Source: CAXBDP01 sp963974465
Lineage (GTDB): Bacteria; Bacteroidota; Bacteroidia; Cytophagales; Cyclobacteriaceae
Direction: 5' to 3' (one strand)
Assembly: GCA_049340005.1 (NCBI GenBank)
Contig: JBMPIY010000004.1
DNA length: 64,000 nucleotides
Shown here: in pieces, positions 9,474 to 18,811 of the stretch
Numbering within the stretch: position 1 is the stretch's first letter
Layout of the letters: each line of letters opens with the position of its first letter
The notes under the pieces: generated by a model
The model's database searches: none
What the model was told of the DNA's origin: nothing
Seen by the model: the letters and a program-made list of their open reading frames with translations, nothing else
Translations under genes and position numbers: made by a program

Positions 9474-10211
9474 GAAGTTTGGCGAAAGGAGATATTTGGA
9501 ATAAAAATCGTCAATAACCTTAACAGCATCAGTAGCATTACTTACAACACTAAAAAGATACAGATCTTCAGGTGAAATAAAGCTCTCCTTCTCAAGCATG
9601 GTGCCTTTGATCCATTCTATTAATCCAGACCAATATTCCTCACCAACCAAAACGATTGGGAATCGGCCAATTTTCCGTGTTTGAATCAGCGTAAGTGCTT
9701 CGAACAATTCGTCGAAAGTGCCGAAACCGCCAGGAAGTACGACAAATCCTTGCGAATATTTGGTAAACATCACCTTACGCACAAAGAAATAATCGAAAGT
9801 GATCAACTTATCTTGATCAATATAAATATTGTTGAACTGCTCGAAAGGCAAATGAATATTGAGGCCAACAGACTTCCCATTTTCGCTATGCGCTCCTTTG
9901 TTGCCTGCTTCCATAATACCGGGACCACCACCCGTAATTACTCCATAGCCATGACGCACCAATTTGGCAGAAATCTCCTCTGCCATTTTATAATATGGAT
10001 GCGTATCTGGTGTACGTGCCGATCCGAAAATGGTAACACAAGGGCCAATTTTACCTAATTTCTCAAAGCCCTCTACAAATTCTGCCAATACCTTGAAAAT
10101 CACCCATGAATCAGCACTTTTGATCTCATTCCAATCTCTCTCCTTAAAAGCTCTTCTAATTTTATCTTCTTCTTCCTTACTTACTTGAGGTATATCGTTA
10201 TTAGTTGCCAT
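9471..10211 (-). CDS. LOG-family protein (TIGR00730-type phosphoribohydrolase)
   Basis: 246 residues from ATG 10211; the TTG at 10223 adds only four residues and is less likely. It has the Rossmann-like core with both LOG signatures: GGGPGIMEAGNKGA (about residue 100) and PGGFGTFDELFE (about 165). LOG proteins hydrolyse nucleoside 5'-monophosphates such as cytokinin riboside monophosphates to base and ribose phosphate. In bacteria the physiological substrate is usually uncertain. It belongs to the longer bacterial subgroup with an N-terminal helical extension. Cytosolic. Confidence 0.88.
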   Translation of the reverse strand: MATNNDIPQVSKEEEDKIRRAFKERDWNEIKSADSWVIFKVLAEFVEGFEKLGKIGPCVTIFGSARTPDTHPYYKMAEEISAKLVRHGYGVITGGGPGIMEAGNKGAHSENGKSVGLNIHLPFEQFNNIYIDQDKLITFDYFFVRKVMFTKYSQGFVVLPGGFGTFDELFEALTLIQTRKIGRFPIVLVGEEYWSGLIEWIKGTMLEKESFISPEDLYLFSVVSNATDAVKVIDDFYSKYLLSPNF

Positions 10212-10289
10212 ATCAATTATCAAAAAAAATTATATCCAATTATACTCATTCAATTACAGAAATGAGCCTTAACAAAAACGTGCCTTTGA

Positions 10290-11189
10290 TTATTTAGTTC
10301 TAAATAAATCGCTCAGTGACTCTTTTACACTGGGAAATTCAAATTGAAATCCAACTTCAAGCAATTTATCACAAGAGACCTTATTGCCACCCAGCACAAT
10401 CTGACTCATTTCACCAAGGGCAATTTTAAGCAAAAATCCCGGAACTGCTATCGGTATATATACTTTATCTGCTGCTTTGGCTGCCAATTGGGTAAAATTA
10501 CGATTGCTAATTGGCTCCGGCCCTACGGCATTGTACGTTCCACTCAGGCTTTCATTTTCTATGGCAAAGAGAAATATATTCACCAAATCATCAATATGAA
10601 TGGTGCTCATATATTGCTCGCCTGAGCCAATAGTTGCTGCCACTGGAGGCTCAAGTATTTTGGGTAATGCACCACCTTCTCTACTCAATACTACACCAAT
10701 TCGCAAGGTTACCAGCCGGATACCCATGTTTTCAATAGGTGCAGTTTTACTTTCCCATTGTTCGCAAACATTGGCGAGGAAATCGCTGCCTGCGGGTGAA
10801 GATTCGGTTAATAAAGTATCCCCGGTATAAGCTCCATAATAACCTACAGCTGATGCGGAAATGAAAAGCTTAGGCTTCTTGTTTTGCTTAGCAATATGGG
10901 TCAATAATAGCTCGCCTGAAAGTGTACGGCTATCCATGATTGCTTTTTTGCGGGAGGCTGTCCATCTGCCTTCACCTACATTTGCACCTGCAAGATGTAC
11001 GATGGCTTCCATGCCATCTAATGCGCCTTCTTCCAAATAGCCATTATTCAAATCCCAGATAAAAGCTGGAAACTCATCATTCTCCCGCTTGCTCCTACTT
11101 AGGTGATAAACTTGGTGACCTTTATTGCGAAGGAGTCGGCTCAATTTAAGACCAATCATGCCTGTTCCGCCAGTTATTAATATTTTCAT
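10290..11189 (-). CDS. TIGR01777-family epimerase (YfcH/SDR39U1-like)
   Basis: 299 residues. The extended SDR Rossmann motif GGTGMIGLKL lies at residues 7-16. HLAGANVGEGRWTASRKK near 66, SASAVGYYG near 111 (catalytic Ser and Tyr) and the conserved MSTIHIDDLVN near 195 are diagnostic of this family. The C-terminus has a DUF1731-like segment (VPGFLLKIALGEMSQIVLGG). These proteins are predicted NAD(P)-dependent epimerases with no settled substrate. A GCGGGAGG octamer lies on the non-coding strand at 10950. Confidence 0.9.
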   Translation of the reverse strand: MKILITGGTGMIGLKLSRLLRNKGHQVYHLSRSKRENDEFPAFIWDLNNGYLEEGALDGMEAIVHLAGANVGEGRWTASRKKAIMDSRTLSGELLLTHIAKQNKKPKLFISASAVGYYGAYTGDTLLTESSPAGSDFLANVCEQWESKTAPIENMGIRLVTLRIGVVLSREGGALPKILEPPVAATIGSGEQYMSTIHIDDLVNIFLFAIENESLSGTYNAVGPEPISNRNFTQLAAKAADKVYIPIAVPGFLLKIALGEMSQIVLGGNKVSCDKLLEVGFQFEFPSVKESLSDLFRTK

Positions 11190-11262
11190 AATCTAATTTC
11201 AAATAATTTGATGTTGCCTTTTTTTAACTTGCCACCCATTCAAAATGTTAATTATTAGCAAA

Positions 11263-11736
11263 ATGAGAAAATCCATTTTATCCCTATCAATTCTATCCAT
11301 TTTCCTGATACAAGCTTGCGAGCAAAAGGACAATTTGAAGGAGAAAGATTCACTTATCTTCAATATACCTGAAATGGTGAATAAAACACCCGAACAGATG
11401 ATTGAAATATTGGGTGAGCCCGATTCAGCCTATACGCAATATGTGGTGACGATTCCTGTATATACACAATGGTACGGCGAGAAAGGTTTGGAAATCCAAT
11501 ATTTAGAGCCTGAAAAATTATCCAAAGATATAGTAATCCATAATGCCGGGCCGCTTCCATTCGATCCTTCTACATTAGCTTTGTTTGGTTTGGAGCCTAT
11601 GACACCAACTGTGTCAAATCCTCGATCGAATTTGCGTTGGTCTGATGTACAGAACTTTAAGACGATTCACTTTTATAATCGACTGGAAGATCCGAATGGT
11701 GATGTGAGATTTCAGATATATTTTAAGGCTGAATAA
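11263..11736 (+). CDS. Unknown lipoprotein
   Basis: 157 residues from ATG 11263, chosen because it begins the lipoprotein signal MRKSILSLSILSIFLIQAC; the ATG at 11245 adds six residues. The mature part starts EQKDNLKEKDS and then forms a compact beta-rich domain containing NKTPEQMIEILGEPD, a motif also seen in SmpA/BamE-like lipoproteins where a Gly-x-Pro loop follows a helix. That likeness is weak and does not name the protein. It converges with the TonB receptor gene and shares a bidirectional terminator with it. Confidence 0.65.
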   Translation: MRKSILSLSILSIFLIQACEQKDNLKEKDSLIFNIPEMVNKTPEQMIEILGEPDSAYTQYVVTIPVYTQWYGEKGLEIQYLEPEKLSKDIVIHNAGPLPFDPSTLALFGLEPMTPTVSNPRSNLRWSDVQNFKTIHFYNRLEDPNGDVRFQIYFKAE

Positions 11737-11750
11737 GCAAAAAATATTGA

Positions 11751-11787
11751 GCATAAAAAAACCGACTGAGCGTCGGTTTTTTTATGC
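11751..11787. terminator. Bidirectional intrinsic terminator
   Basis: A perfect 16-bp stem, GCATAAAAAAACCGAC (11751-11766) and its complement (11772-11787), with a TGAGC loop. A-tract and T-tract on either side give a T-run on both strands. It lies between the convergent lipoprotein and TonB receptor genes and should stop transcription from both. Confidence 0.9.
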
Positions 11788-11804
11788 TGTTATATTGGCT
11801 TTTA

Positions 11805-14672
11805 CTATTCGATCAAGTAAGCAAATCCTAATGAGAAAGTGCTGCCAATTTGTGAGTTCTGATAGATATAAGCTTTGTCGTTGAATGATTGTGTAAACTT
11901 ATATTCTGCATTGAGCAAGTTAGTTGCAGAGAATTTTGCAGACCAACGGCTTCCTAAGTTCTTCTTCACATTCATATCGAGCATGGCTCTAGGCTGCTCA
12001 AATACATTTGGCGTACCGCCTACAGAAACCACTGTCATACGCTCACCGGATACGTTAAAGCTTACATTGCTACTCCAACCGCTAAATGGATTTTCGTAAT
12101 TGATGTAGGCATTGATGATATATGGAGCTTGTCCAAAAAGTGGGCGGTATGATTTTGCTTCCGGGTCGTTCAAGCGAATAAGACTTAATTCACCTTCTGA
12201 AATATCCACTCTTGAGTTGATCAACGTTACATTGGTTCCCAATTTGAAATCTTTCAAACTTGGAGAAAGTGCTTCTAAGCTCTTACGAATTTCGAATTCT
12301 ACACCCATTACTCTTGCCGTAGGTACATTTCTGAAATTAAATTCCAATGCCAAATCATTTGTAAGCGGGTTTATCGCTCTTTCGATTGGGTTTTGGAAGT
12401 TTTTGTAGAATGCACTTATGGAGATAATCTCACCTGAGCTTGGGAATGTTTCCCAACGGAAATCGATATTATCGATGGTGGTTCTTTCCAAGTTTGGATT
12501 ACCTAGCAATAGGAAGTCACCAAGGAAATCGAAGGTAGCAAAACGAGCTAATTCTCTGAAAGTAGGTCTAGCTAAGGTACGACCATAAGCAAACCTGAAA
12601 TTTGAATTTTCACTTGAGTTATAAGTGATGTTGACAGCCGGCAACAAATCATTTCTTTGCAAAGAAGCTAATCTGATAGAGTCTGCCAAAGAAGCATCAC
12701 CCATTTCAAGATTGATATCTGTTTGTTCGAAACGAGTACCAAAGCTTGCTCTCAATTTTTCAGTAATCATTAAGTCACCCATAATATAGGCAGCCGGAAT
12801 TGCTTCGCTGGCGCTATATGTACCTGTAGAAGGTTGCTCTCTTAGGTATAATCCAAAATCAAAATTGGCATCACCTAGCTTACCGATATTACTATCACTA
12901 AAGTAATCGTCTATATTATTGTTGTAAAATGTAGTGCTTGGGCCATTGATGTATTCGAATACACGCTCATCGAAGTCTCTTTCTTTGTACGTGTAACTTG
13001 CTCCAAACTTAATTTTAGAACCTTTACGACCACCCATCACAATTGGAATTTCGAAGTTTAGCTTATTATCAAAATTCCTTTCTTCCATAGAGCGGAAAAA
13101 GCGGCTTGGACGTTTTACGTTATTAGATAATGCATCATAAGCTGTATCTCCTTCCATCAGTATTTCAGCAAGGTTGTTGAAGAAACGTAAATCCGGCTCT
13201 TCCTGAGAAGAAAGCGTGGCTGAAGATATCCAATCCATGTTAACAGCTCCAGTAGAGCCAAAAGAATGACTACCTTTCAGTTGAGCGCTATTGAGTACAC
13301 GCTCTACATATTGCAATGATCTTGCTTGGATTATTCTACTGTCATCTTCACCTCCCGCATTAAAAGGGAACAAACCTTCTTGAAACCTAGTAGAGCCTTC
13401 GGCACTTTGATTTCTCATTACATTAAGACCAATTTTATTTCGATCGTTTATTTTCAAGGTTGTATTGAACAATGCTCCCCAAAGCACATTGTCTTTACCC
13501 ATACGATCATTGAAAAGGTATAGTGGCGCTAGACTTTCTTCAGCGACAGTACCCGGTAATAGAAAACGGCCTGTACTTCCATTTTCATAATATTCATAAG
13601 AACGGCTGTAAGTAACTCCACCGATAAAGCCCAGATCTTTACCCAAAAACGTTACCTGATTACCTAATGAGAATGAAGCGGAATGATTCATAGGCATTTG
13701 GCTAGTCTCAGGACCCATAGGCGTACGAATAGATCTTGTATCTCTATCTAGTTCAGCTGCTAAAGCTGGATCGTTGAATACAGAGCCAAATGCGGGAACA
13801 CCATCTTTCAAATCGTTAGGTAAGATTCTGCGTTCGTCTTTGAAACCACCAACGTGACCTTTTCCCAAATCATGAGTTAAGTATTTGTCATTGAAACTTG
13901 CATTGGTATTGTAGCCGCCACTAAATGAAGCTTGTAGGGTAAAGGTTTCTGGAAATTCTTTGGTATTCACATTTACCAAACCACCAGTAAAACTAGCTGG
14001 AAGTTCTGGTGAAAAGGTCTTGTAAACGACAATATTGTCGATCAAGTTGGTTGGAAATAAGTCCATTTGAACTGTATTCTTATTTGGATCCAAACCAGGA
14101 ATTTCGGCTGTGTTAAGTGTTGTTTTGCTATATCTATCTCCTAAACCTCTTACAAAAACATATTTTCCACCTTGTACTGAAACCCCCGTTACTCTTTGCA
14201 TCGCAGCAGCTGCATCTGCATCGCCTAAGCGAGAAAACTGATCAGAAGCAATGGCATCTAATACCAAAGAAGATTTCTTTTGCACCGTAAGTAGCGCATT
14301 TTCATTGTTACGAATTGCCTGCGCAGAAACCACGATTTCTTGTAAGCCTAACGTTTCTCCTTTTAATCGAACATTAATAATTGTTACTTCTCCATCCTTG
14401 ATCTCCACTCCTTCGATTACTTGAGAAGTATATGAAACATAAGAAGCCTGAACAGTATAAGTACCAGGCGCAATATTGTTGATACTAAATTTACCATCTA
14501 GATCGGTACCACTACCTATGCCCAATTCGGCAATCCCTATTGAAGCACCAATCAATGGTTCACCAGTTTCATCGTCGATGATACTTCCTCTTAATATGCC
14601 CTTTTGCGCAAGTACATTCTGACTGATAACCATGGCAGTCAAAATGAGTAATAAAGTGGTTAATTTTTTCAT
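11805..14672 (-). CDS. TonB-dependent outer-membrane receptor with CarboxypepD_reg-like domain
   Basis: 955 residues from ATG 14672, giving a signal peptide (MKKLTTLLLILTAMVISQNVLAQ); the longer frame to 14714 runs through a terminator hairpin and is rejected. Order: CarboxypepD_reg-like domain about 25-110 (LRGSIIDDETGEPLIGASI), plug about 125-250 (QRVTGVSVQGGKYVFVRGLG), then the beta-barrel ending in an aromatic LGFAYLIE. It imports an unknown ligand using TonB energy. It lies downstream of a beta-helix lipoprotein gene, so a surface-capture/import pair is possible. A GCGGGAGG octamer lies on the coding strand at 13351. Confidence 0.93.
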   Translation of the reverse strand: MKKLTTLLLILTAMVISQNVLAQKGILRGSIIDDETGEPLIGASIGIAELGIGSGTDLDGKFSINNIAPGTYTVQASYVSYTSQVIEGVEIKDGEVTIINVRLKGETLGLQEIVVSAQAIRNNENALLTVQKKSSLVLDAIASDQFSRLGDADAAAAMQRVTGVSVQGGKYVFVRGLGDRYSKTTLNTAEIPGLDPNKNTVQMDLFPTNLIDNIVVYKTFSPELPASFTGGLVNVNTKEFPETFTLQASFSGGYNTNASFNDKYLTHDLGKGHVGGFKDERRILPNDLKDGVPAFGSVFNDPALAAELDRDTRSIRTPMGPETSQMPMNHSASFSLGNQVTFLGKDLGFIGGVTYSRSYEYYENGSTGRFLLPGTVAEESLAPLYLFNDRMGKDNVLWGALFNTTLKINDRNKIGLNVMRNQSAEGSTRFQEGLFPFNAGGEDDSRIIQARSLQYVERVLNSAQLKGSHSFGSTGAVNMDWISSATLSSQEEPDLRFFNNLAEILMEGDTAYDALSNNVKRPSRFFRSMEERNFDNKLNFEIPIVMGGRKGSKIKFGASYTYKERDFDERVFEYINGPSTTFYNNNIDDYFSDSNIGKLGDANFDFGLYLREQPSTGTYSASEAIPAAYIMGDLMITEKLRASFGTRFEQTDINLEMGDASLADSIRLASLQRNDLLPAVNITYNSSENSNFRFAYGRTLARPTFRELARFATFDFLGDFLLLGNPNLERTTIDNIDFRWETFPSSGEIISISAFYKNFQNPIERAINPLTNDLALEFNFRNVPTARVMGVEFEIRKSLEALSPSLKDFKLGTNVTLINSRVDISEGELSLIRLNDPEAKSYRPLFGQAPYIINAYINYENPFSGWSSNVSFNVSGERMTVVSVGGTPNVFEQPRAMLDMNVKKNLGSRWSAKFSATNLLNAEYKFTQSFNDKAYIYQNSQIGSTFSLGFAYLIE

Positions 14673-14694
14673 TTTTTTGGGGTTCTTAAAATGT

Positions 14695-14725
14695 AAAAAG
14701 AAGCACCTTTTCACAAGGTGCTTCT
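14695..14725 (-). terminator. Terminator/attenuator hairpin upstream of the TonB receptor
   Basis: On the minus strand AGAAGCACCTT, a five-base loop and AAGGTGCTTCT form a perfect 11-bp stem followed directly by TTTTT, about 22 bases before the receptor ATG at 14672. It looks like a rho-independent terminator for the upstream beta-helix gene, but it also lies within the only room available for a receptor leader. Either transcription is attenuated here or the receptor depends on read-through. Confidence 0.8.
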
Positions 14726-14750
14726 ATTCATCAAAATATATACGTTCAGA

Positions 14751-16709
14751 TTATTTAAGTATACCGTAAGCTTCAGCAGCTGTCCAGCTTCCTAGCATCC
14801 AGTTTGTTGACCCTAATGCTCCAATATGATTCACGTTTTGGTATGTAAAACCATTAACAGAACCTGTAGGTATTGCAGAACGGCTATGAGTAAATACTAG
14901 ACCACCCGCAGCTGGTAAAGGATTGAAATTACCCGCTGCAATACTGCTAATCTCAGGGTTACCAACAATGTTGTCATTCGCTTGTAAGTGAGACACTAGT
15001 GGCGCATAAGGAGTAACACCATCACCAGAAGCAACATAATCTAAAGTAGTGTTAGTACCGATATTGTAGAAGATGTTGTTTTTGAATACTAAGTCTCCAT
15101 TTGCAAGACGATCACGAGAGTTTCCACCAGCAGAACCAACTGTAGTCAAGTTGATACCTCTAGAGAAGTTCATTACAATTGAATTATGGATGAAAGCACC
15201 CGTTCCTTCAGTCATAAACATTGCGTTTGCATTGTTGCCGCCAGTACCTTGACCGATCATCGTTAAGTTATAGATTTGAGGCTGAGAGAATACAGCTGCA
15301 GATAAGTTGCCACTATGAGCTCCATCACTTTCGAATCCACGATCAGATGCAGTAAAGCTTGGCTCTTGGTATGATATCCAGAATTGGTTTTGACCTCTCC
15401 AACCGAAATCCCAGTCGAAAGAATCATCTTGATTGTAAAGAGAAGCTAGGTAAGAAGTATTCACTGTTCCACCGAACCACTCGAATCCGTCATCATCAAA
15501 TCCCCAAACTTCGATATGGCTGATTTGAGTACCATTACCTACACCACCCATAGTCAAACCGTTGATTTCATTACCAGCACCAATGTTTGTAGCACCGTGA
15601 CGAAGTGAAATGTATTTCAATACACCAGAGTTGTCGTTCTCATTGCTACCACCGTAGATACCTCTAGATTCAGATGAAGGTAAACCTTCAATTAGAGTTT
15701 GAGAGTTTGCGTGGTTGATTGGGGCATCACCAAGTATAATCAAACCACCCCACAATGCACGAGCATTGATTGGAAGGTCATCAATTCTCGAAAGATCATC
15801 AGCTTCAGCTGTGAATATGATTGGCTCAGCTGCAGTACCTTCTGCATCGATGGCACCACCTTTAGCTACAATTAGAGCTGAAGCATTTTCTGCTTGACCT
15901 GGAGCACCTTTAATTACAGTACCTGGTTCGATAGTAAGTAAATCACCTGAATTTACATATACAAAACCTTCGATTACATAAATCTTGTCTTTCGTCCAAG
16001 TAGTAGTACCTGTACCATTACCATTGATATCACGAACTCTTACAACTTGCTGAGTTACGTTGGTAGTGATTGCTAAGTTTGAAGTCTGTCCGTCAGAATC
16101 TGTGATAGTGAAAGTATGCACTATAGCTTGACCCAAAACAGTGACAGCAGGAGTATAAACATAAGTTACTGAACCACCTAAATCACCAGCAGTGAAGTTT
16201 TTAGTAAGTGTACCTGGAGTACCTGCACTTACAGCTACAGTTACATCAGCAATACCATCAGCAGCAGAAGCTGAGATTGTAAGGCTTGCTTCAGAAGCAA
16301 CAGCTACAGAAAGCACAGTATTTCCACCTGGAGCAGTCAATGTTGGAGCTGGATTAGCTTCTACAGTAACACCAAGTGTTGCAGTAGCAGTACGATTTTG
16401 GTTATCGGTTACTGTGAATGTAACATTACCACTTGTAGAAGGGATAGTTACATCTACGGCACCATTGAATGTGTTTCCATTGAATGAACTTGGCAAGCTT
16501 ACGTCTGCACCAGAAGCTGTAATACTTAAGATACCAGCTGGAGCATTTACGCTAAGACCAACTTCAGATGTCTGACCTGCTCTTGCAGATACAGTACCCG
16601 GAACCACAGTAATCGTTGGCGGATCAGCTGGTTCATCGTCCTTATCACATGACGTGATTAATACGAACATTGGGATGAGCAATAGGAGTAAAGAGAATCT
16701 TACTTTCAT
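14751..16709 (-). CDS. Surface lipoprotein with Ig-like repeats and a parallel beta-helix
   Basis: 652 residues. The lipoprotein signal is LLLLLIPMFVLITSC. Two or three Thr/Val-rich Ig-like segments (about 30-225) precede a right-handed beta-helix-like region (about 240-600). This contains GFVYVNSGDLLTIEPGTVIKG, LWGGLIILG, IEVWGFDDDGFEWFGG and many Asn-turn repeats. Similar proteins occur next to TonB receptors in Bacteroidota, often without functional data. I infer a surface-exposed partner of the receptor downstream. The catalytic role, if any, is unclear. Confidence 0.75.
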   Translation of the reverse strand: MKVRFSLLLLLIPMFVLITSCDKDDEPADPPTITVVPGTVSARAGQTSEVGLSVNAPAGILSITASGADVSLPSSFNGNTFNGAVDVTIPSTSGNVTFTVTDNQNRTATATLGVTVEANPAPTLTAPGGNTVLSVAVASEASLTISASAADGIADVTVAVSAGTPGTLTKNFTAGDLGGSVTYVYTPAVTVLGQAIVHTFTITDSDGQTSNLAITTNVTQQVVRVRDINGNGTGTTTWTKDKIYVIEGFVYVNSGDLLTIEPGTVIKGAPGQAENASALIVAKGGAIDAEGTAAEPIIFTAEADDLSRIDDLPINARALWGGLIILGDAPINHANSQTLIEGLPSSESRGIYGGSNENDNSGVLKYISLRHGATNIGAGNEINGLTMGGVGNGTQISHIEVWGFDDDGFEWFGGTVNTSYLASLYNQDDSFDWDFGWRGQNQFWISYQEPSFTASDRGFESDGAHSGNLSAAVFSQPQIYNLTMIGQGTGGNNANAMFMTEGTGAFIHNSIVMNFSRGINLTTVGSAGGNSRDRLANGDLVFKNNIFYNIGTNTTLDYVASGDGVTPYAPLVSHLQANDNIVGNPEISSIAAGNFNPLPAAGGLVFTHSRSAIPTGSVNGFTYQNVNHIGALGSTNWMLGSWTAAEAYGILK

Positions 16710-17182
16710 AACTTTATTTTATGGTTATTTACTGACAGCAAAATTGACCATTTAGTGTTACCTCTTGAGTTCGCTTCTATTACAGATTTGTTAAATTAGA
16801 CTTGGTTGTGTTAATGAAATGTTAAGGAATTTTTGAGTGAGACTTAGATGAAAGCCCTTAAATGATTTTTTAAATCAAAAAAGATTAAAACTCTGATAAT
16901 GAATAATTTCAAATCCCTATTTATCGAATTATTCTTCTTGAAAATGGATGAAATTAAAGTAGTTGATTATGTATCAACCAAAATTTTTATTAACTGAATT
17001 CCATGAAAAAAATATTGCGTTTTTGGAAAAGCGGGAGGTTTGGATTTGACAATTTGGAAATATCCCAGTAAACGAAAAAATACAATGCTTATCTCTCACA
17101 AACCACTATCAATTTGTGGGGGAGCCAACCATTTTGCAAAATTAGACCTAATTTAGGCGAAGACCTTTCTAGTACAAAATCT
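16710..17182. other. Intergenic region, no gene seen
   Basis: 473 bases hold the promoter region of the beta-helix gene and the tail of the GlxA-type regulator gene. A GCGGGAGG octamer lies at 17031-17038. The short minus-strand ORF at 17089-17292 overlaps the regulator in another frame and is not supported. No repeat or RNA is visible. Confidence 0.6.
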
Positions 17183-18163
17183 TCAACTAATTGCTTTCTT
17201 ATTATATCTGCTCCTATATTCCAAAGGAGACAATCCAGTGATCTTCTTAAATACTTCACGAAATGCCTTTGTATCTGAATAACCCACTTCATACATCACT
17301 TCATTAATCGTTTTTTGGTTTGTTTCAAACGCCTTTTTAGCCGCTTCAATTTTAACTCTCTGAATATACTCCACAGGTGTGTTATCTGTTGCCTTAATAA
17401 ACCTCCTGTCAAAATTTCGTCTGCCTACTGCAAGTCTCGATGATAAATCCTGAATAGATATTTTTTCATGTATGTTACTTTCGATATAGGTTTGAGCCTG
17501 CATCACTATTTCGTCACCATGTGATTTCTGTCCAGAAAATATAATAAAGGATGATTGGCTTTGTCTGTCCATTTCAATCTGAAATACTTTCGAACAAAAA
17601 ATTGCCGTTTGTCTATCATAATATTTCTCAACCAAATAGATAATAAGATTCAGAAATGAATAGGCTCCTCCATTTGTATAAATACCATTTTCATCAGTAA
17701 TCAACCTGTCGGTTTGTACCTTCACTTCAGGAAACATATTCCTGAATGTGTCTGCAAATGCCCAATGTGTAGAACAGGTTTTTCCATTGAGCAAGCCTGA
17801 TGAAGCAAGCAAAAAAGCTCCTGTGCAGATACTGGCTATTTCCACACCGTTCTTATAGCCCTTCTCAATCCATTCAATCAAAGGCTTATTGGTCTCCACC
17901 GTATTCCGAAAATTATGATTTAGTGAAGGAATGACAATGAGGTCTGTTTTAGTAATCGCAGATATATGGGTATGTGGTTGCACAGTAATTAAACCGCCAT
18001 GGAAATCTACCTTTTCAGAAAGGCCGGCCAATTCAATTTTGAATAATTCACCCTTCCCTTTTTCTTTCCAGTATGCATTAGCTCTGGTGAAAATCTTATA
18101 GGCACCAACTATACTACTCAAATTATTTTCCCCATCTGGAACAAGTATGGTTAAATGTTTCAT
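17183..18163 (-). CDS. GlxA-like AraC-family regulator (DJ-1/PfpI + HTH_18)
   Basis: 326 residues. The N-terminal DJ-1/PfpI-like domain (about 1-195) contains ASICTGAFLLASSGLLNG with the nucleophile-elbow Cys. The C-terminal AraC domain (about 220-322) has two helix-turn-helix motifs, ISIQDLSSRLAVGRRNFDRRF and INEVMYEVGYSDTKAFREVF. It is divergent from two SRPBCC genes that start about 140 bp away, so it may control them. The inducer is unknown. Confidence 0.92.
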   Translation of the reverse strand: MKHLTILVPDGENNLSSIVGAYKIFTRANAYWKEKGKGELFKIELAGLSEKVDFHGGLITVQPHTHISAITKTDLIVIPSLNHNFRNTVETNKPLIEWIEKGYKNGVEIASICTGAFLLASSGLLNGKTCSTHWAFADTFRNMFPEVKVQTDRLITDENGIYTNGGAYSFLNLIIYLVEKYYDRQTAIFCSKVFQIEMDRQSQSSFIIFSGQKSHGDEIVMQAQTYIESNIHEKISIQDLSSRLAVGRRNFDRRFIKATDNTPVEYIQRVKIEAAKKAFETNQKTINEVMYEVGYSDTKAFREVFKKITGLSPLEYRSRYNKKAIS

Positions 18164-18261
18164 TGCATTGATCTTTTGTTACAAAAATAAAGAAATCACC
18201 CTGTCCAAATCAACCCGCTAAAATGTCTATTTAACACCCCAATTATCTTCAATCTTGACCT

Positions 18262-18269
18262 TAGATTTG
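18262..18269 (+). promoter_or_regulatory. Candidate -7 promoter box for the SRPBCC genes
   Basis: TAGATTTG matches the Bacteroidota -7 consensus TAnnTTTG and lies 38 bases before the ATG at 18307. No convincing -33 TTG lies at the usual 17-23 base distance, so the call is tentative. The GlxA-like regulator gene diverges from the same region. Confidence 0.4.
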
Positions 18270-18306
18270 CAACATATAAGTTAAGTAATCAAAAAGCTTT
18301 AAGAAA

Positions 18307-18753
18307 ATGACATCATCTGATTTCACACTCACACTATTAACAGATCAATCGCCAAATACTGTATTTCAGGCTATTAATAATGTGCGTGCTTGGTGGTCGG
18401 GATATTACTCAGAAGAATTTATTGGAAATACTGAAGAACTCAGTGATGAATTCAGCTTCCACGCGGGTGAAGGCCTGCATTTCAGTAAGCAAAAGATCGT
18501 AGAGTTAACCCCTAACAAAAAAGTAGTTTGGCTTATTACGGAAAGTAAACTCAGTTTCCTTGAGAAAACTGACGAATGGACTGGAACAAAAGTAATTTTT
18601 GAAATCTCAAAAGAAGGGGACAAAACCCAATTAGTTTTTACCCATCTGGGCTTAACTCCCCAAAAAGAGTGCTATAACAACTGCGCTCCAGCATGGACAC
18701 AGTATCTGCAGAATAAATTGCTTCAATTGATTAACGCAGAAAAAATGAATTAA
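18307..18753 (+). CDS. SRPBCC (AHSA1/START-like) domain protein
   Basis: 148 residues with no signal peptide. It has the START/AHSA1 pattern: a beta-strand with QSPNTVFQAINNVRAWW, the central VVWLITESKL...W.GTKVIFEIS strands and a long C-terminal helix (APAWTQYLQNKLLQLI). It is paralogous to the next gene, sharing DQ.P.TVF.AI.N.RAWW and TH.GL.P..ECY. Such domains bind hydrophobic ligands or act as stress proteins; the ligand is unknown. The two genes are 58 bp apart and likely cotranscribed. Confidence 0.85.
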   Translation: MTSSDFTLTLLTDQSPNTVFQAINNVRAWWSGYYSEEFIGNTEELSDEFSFHAGEGLHFSKQKIVELTPNKKVVWLITESKLSFLEKTDEWTGTKVIFEISKEGDKTQLVFTHLGLTPQKECYNNCAPAWTQYLQNKLLQLINAEKMN

Positions 18754-18811
18754 TAATGATTAGCATTTCACAGCAGGAAAATCTAATGGAAACAACCTAA
18801 ATAATAATACG

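Noticed and set aside
17089..17292. 67-codon minus-strand ORF
   Set aside because: It overlaps the end of the GlxA-like regulator in another frame and is explained by that gene.
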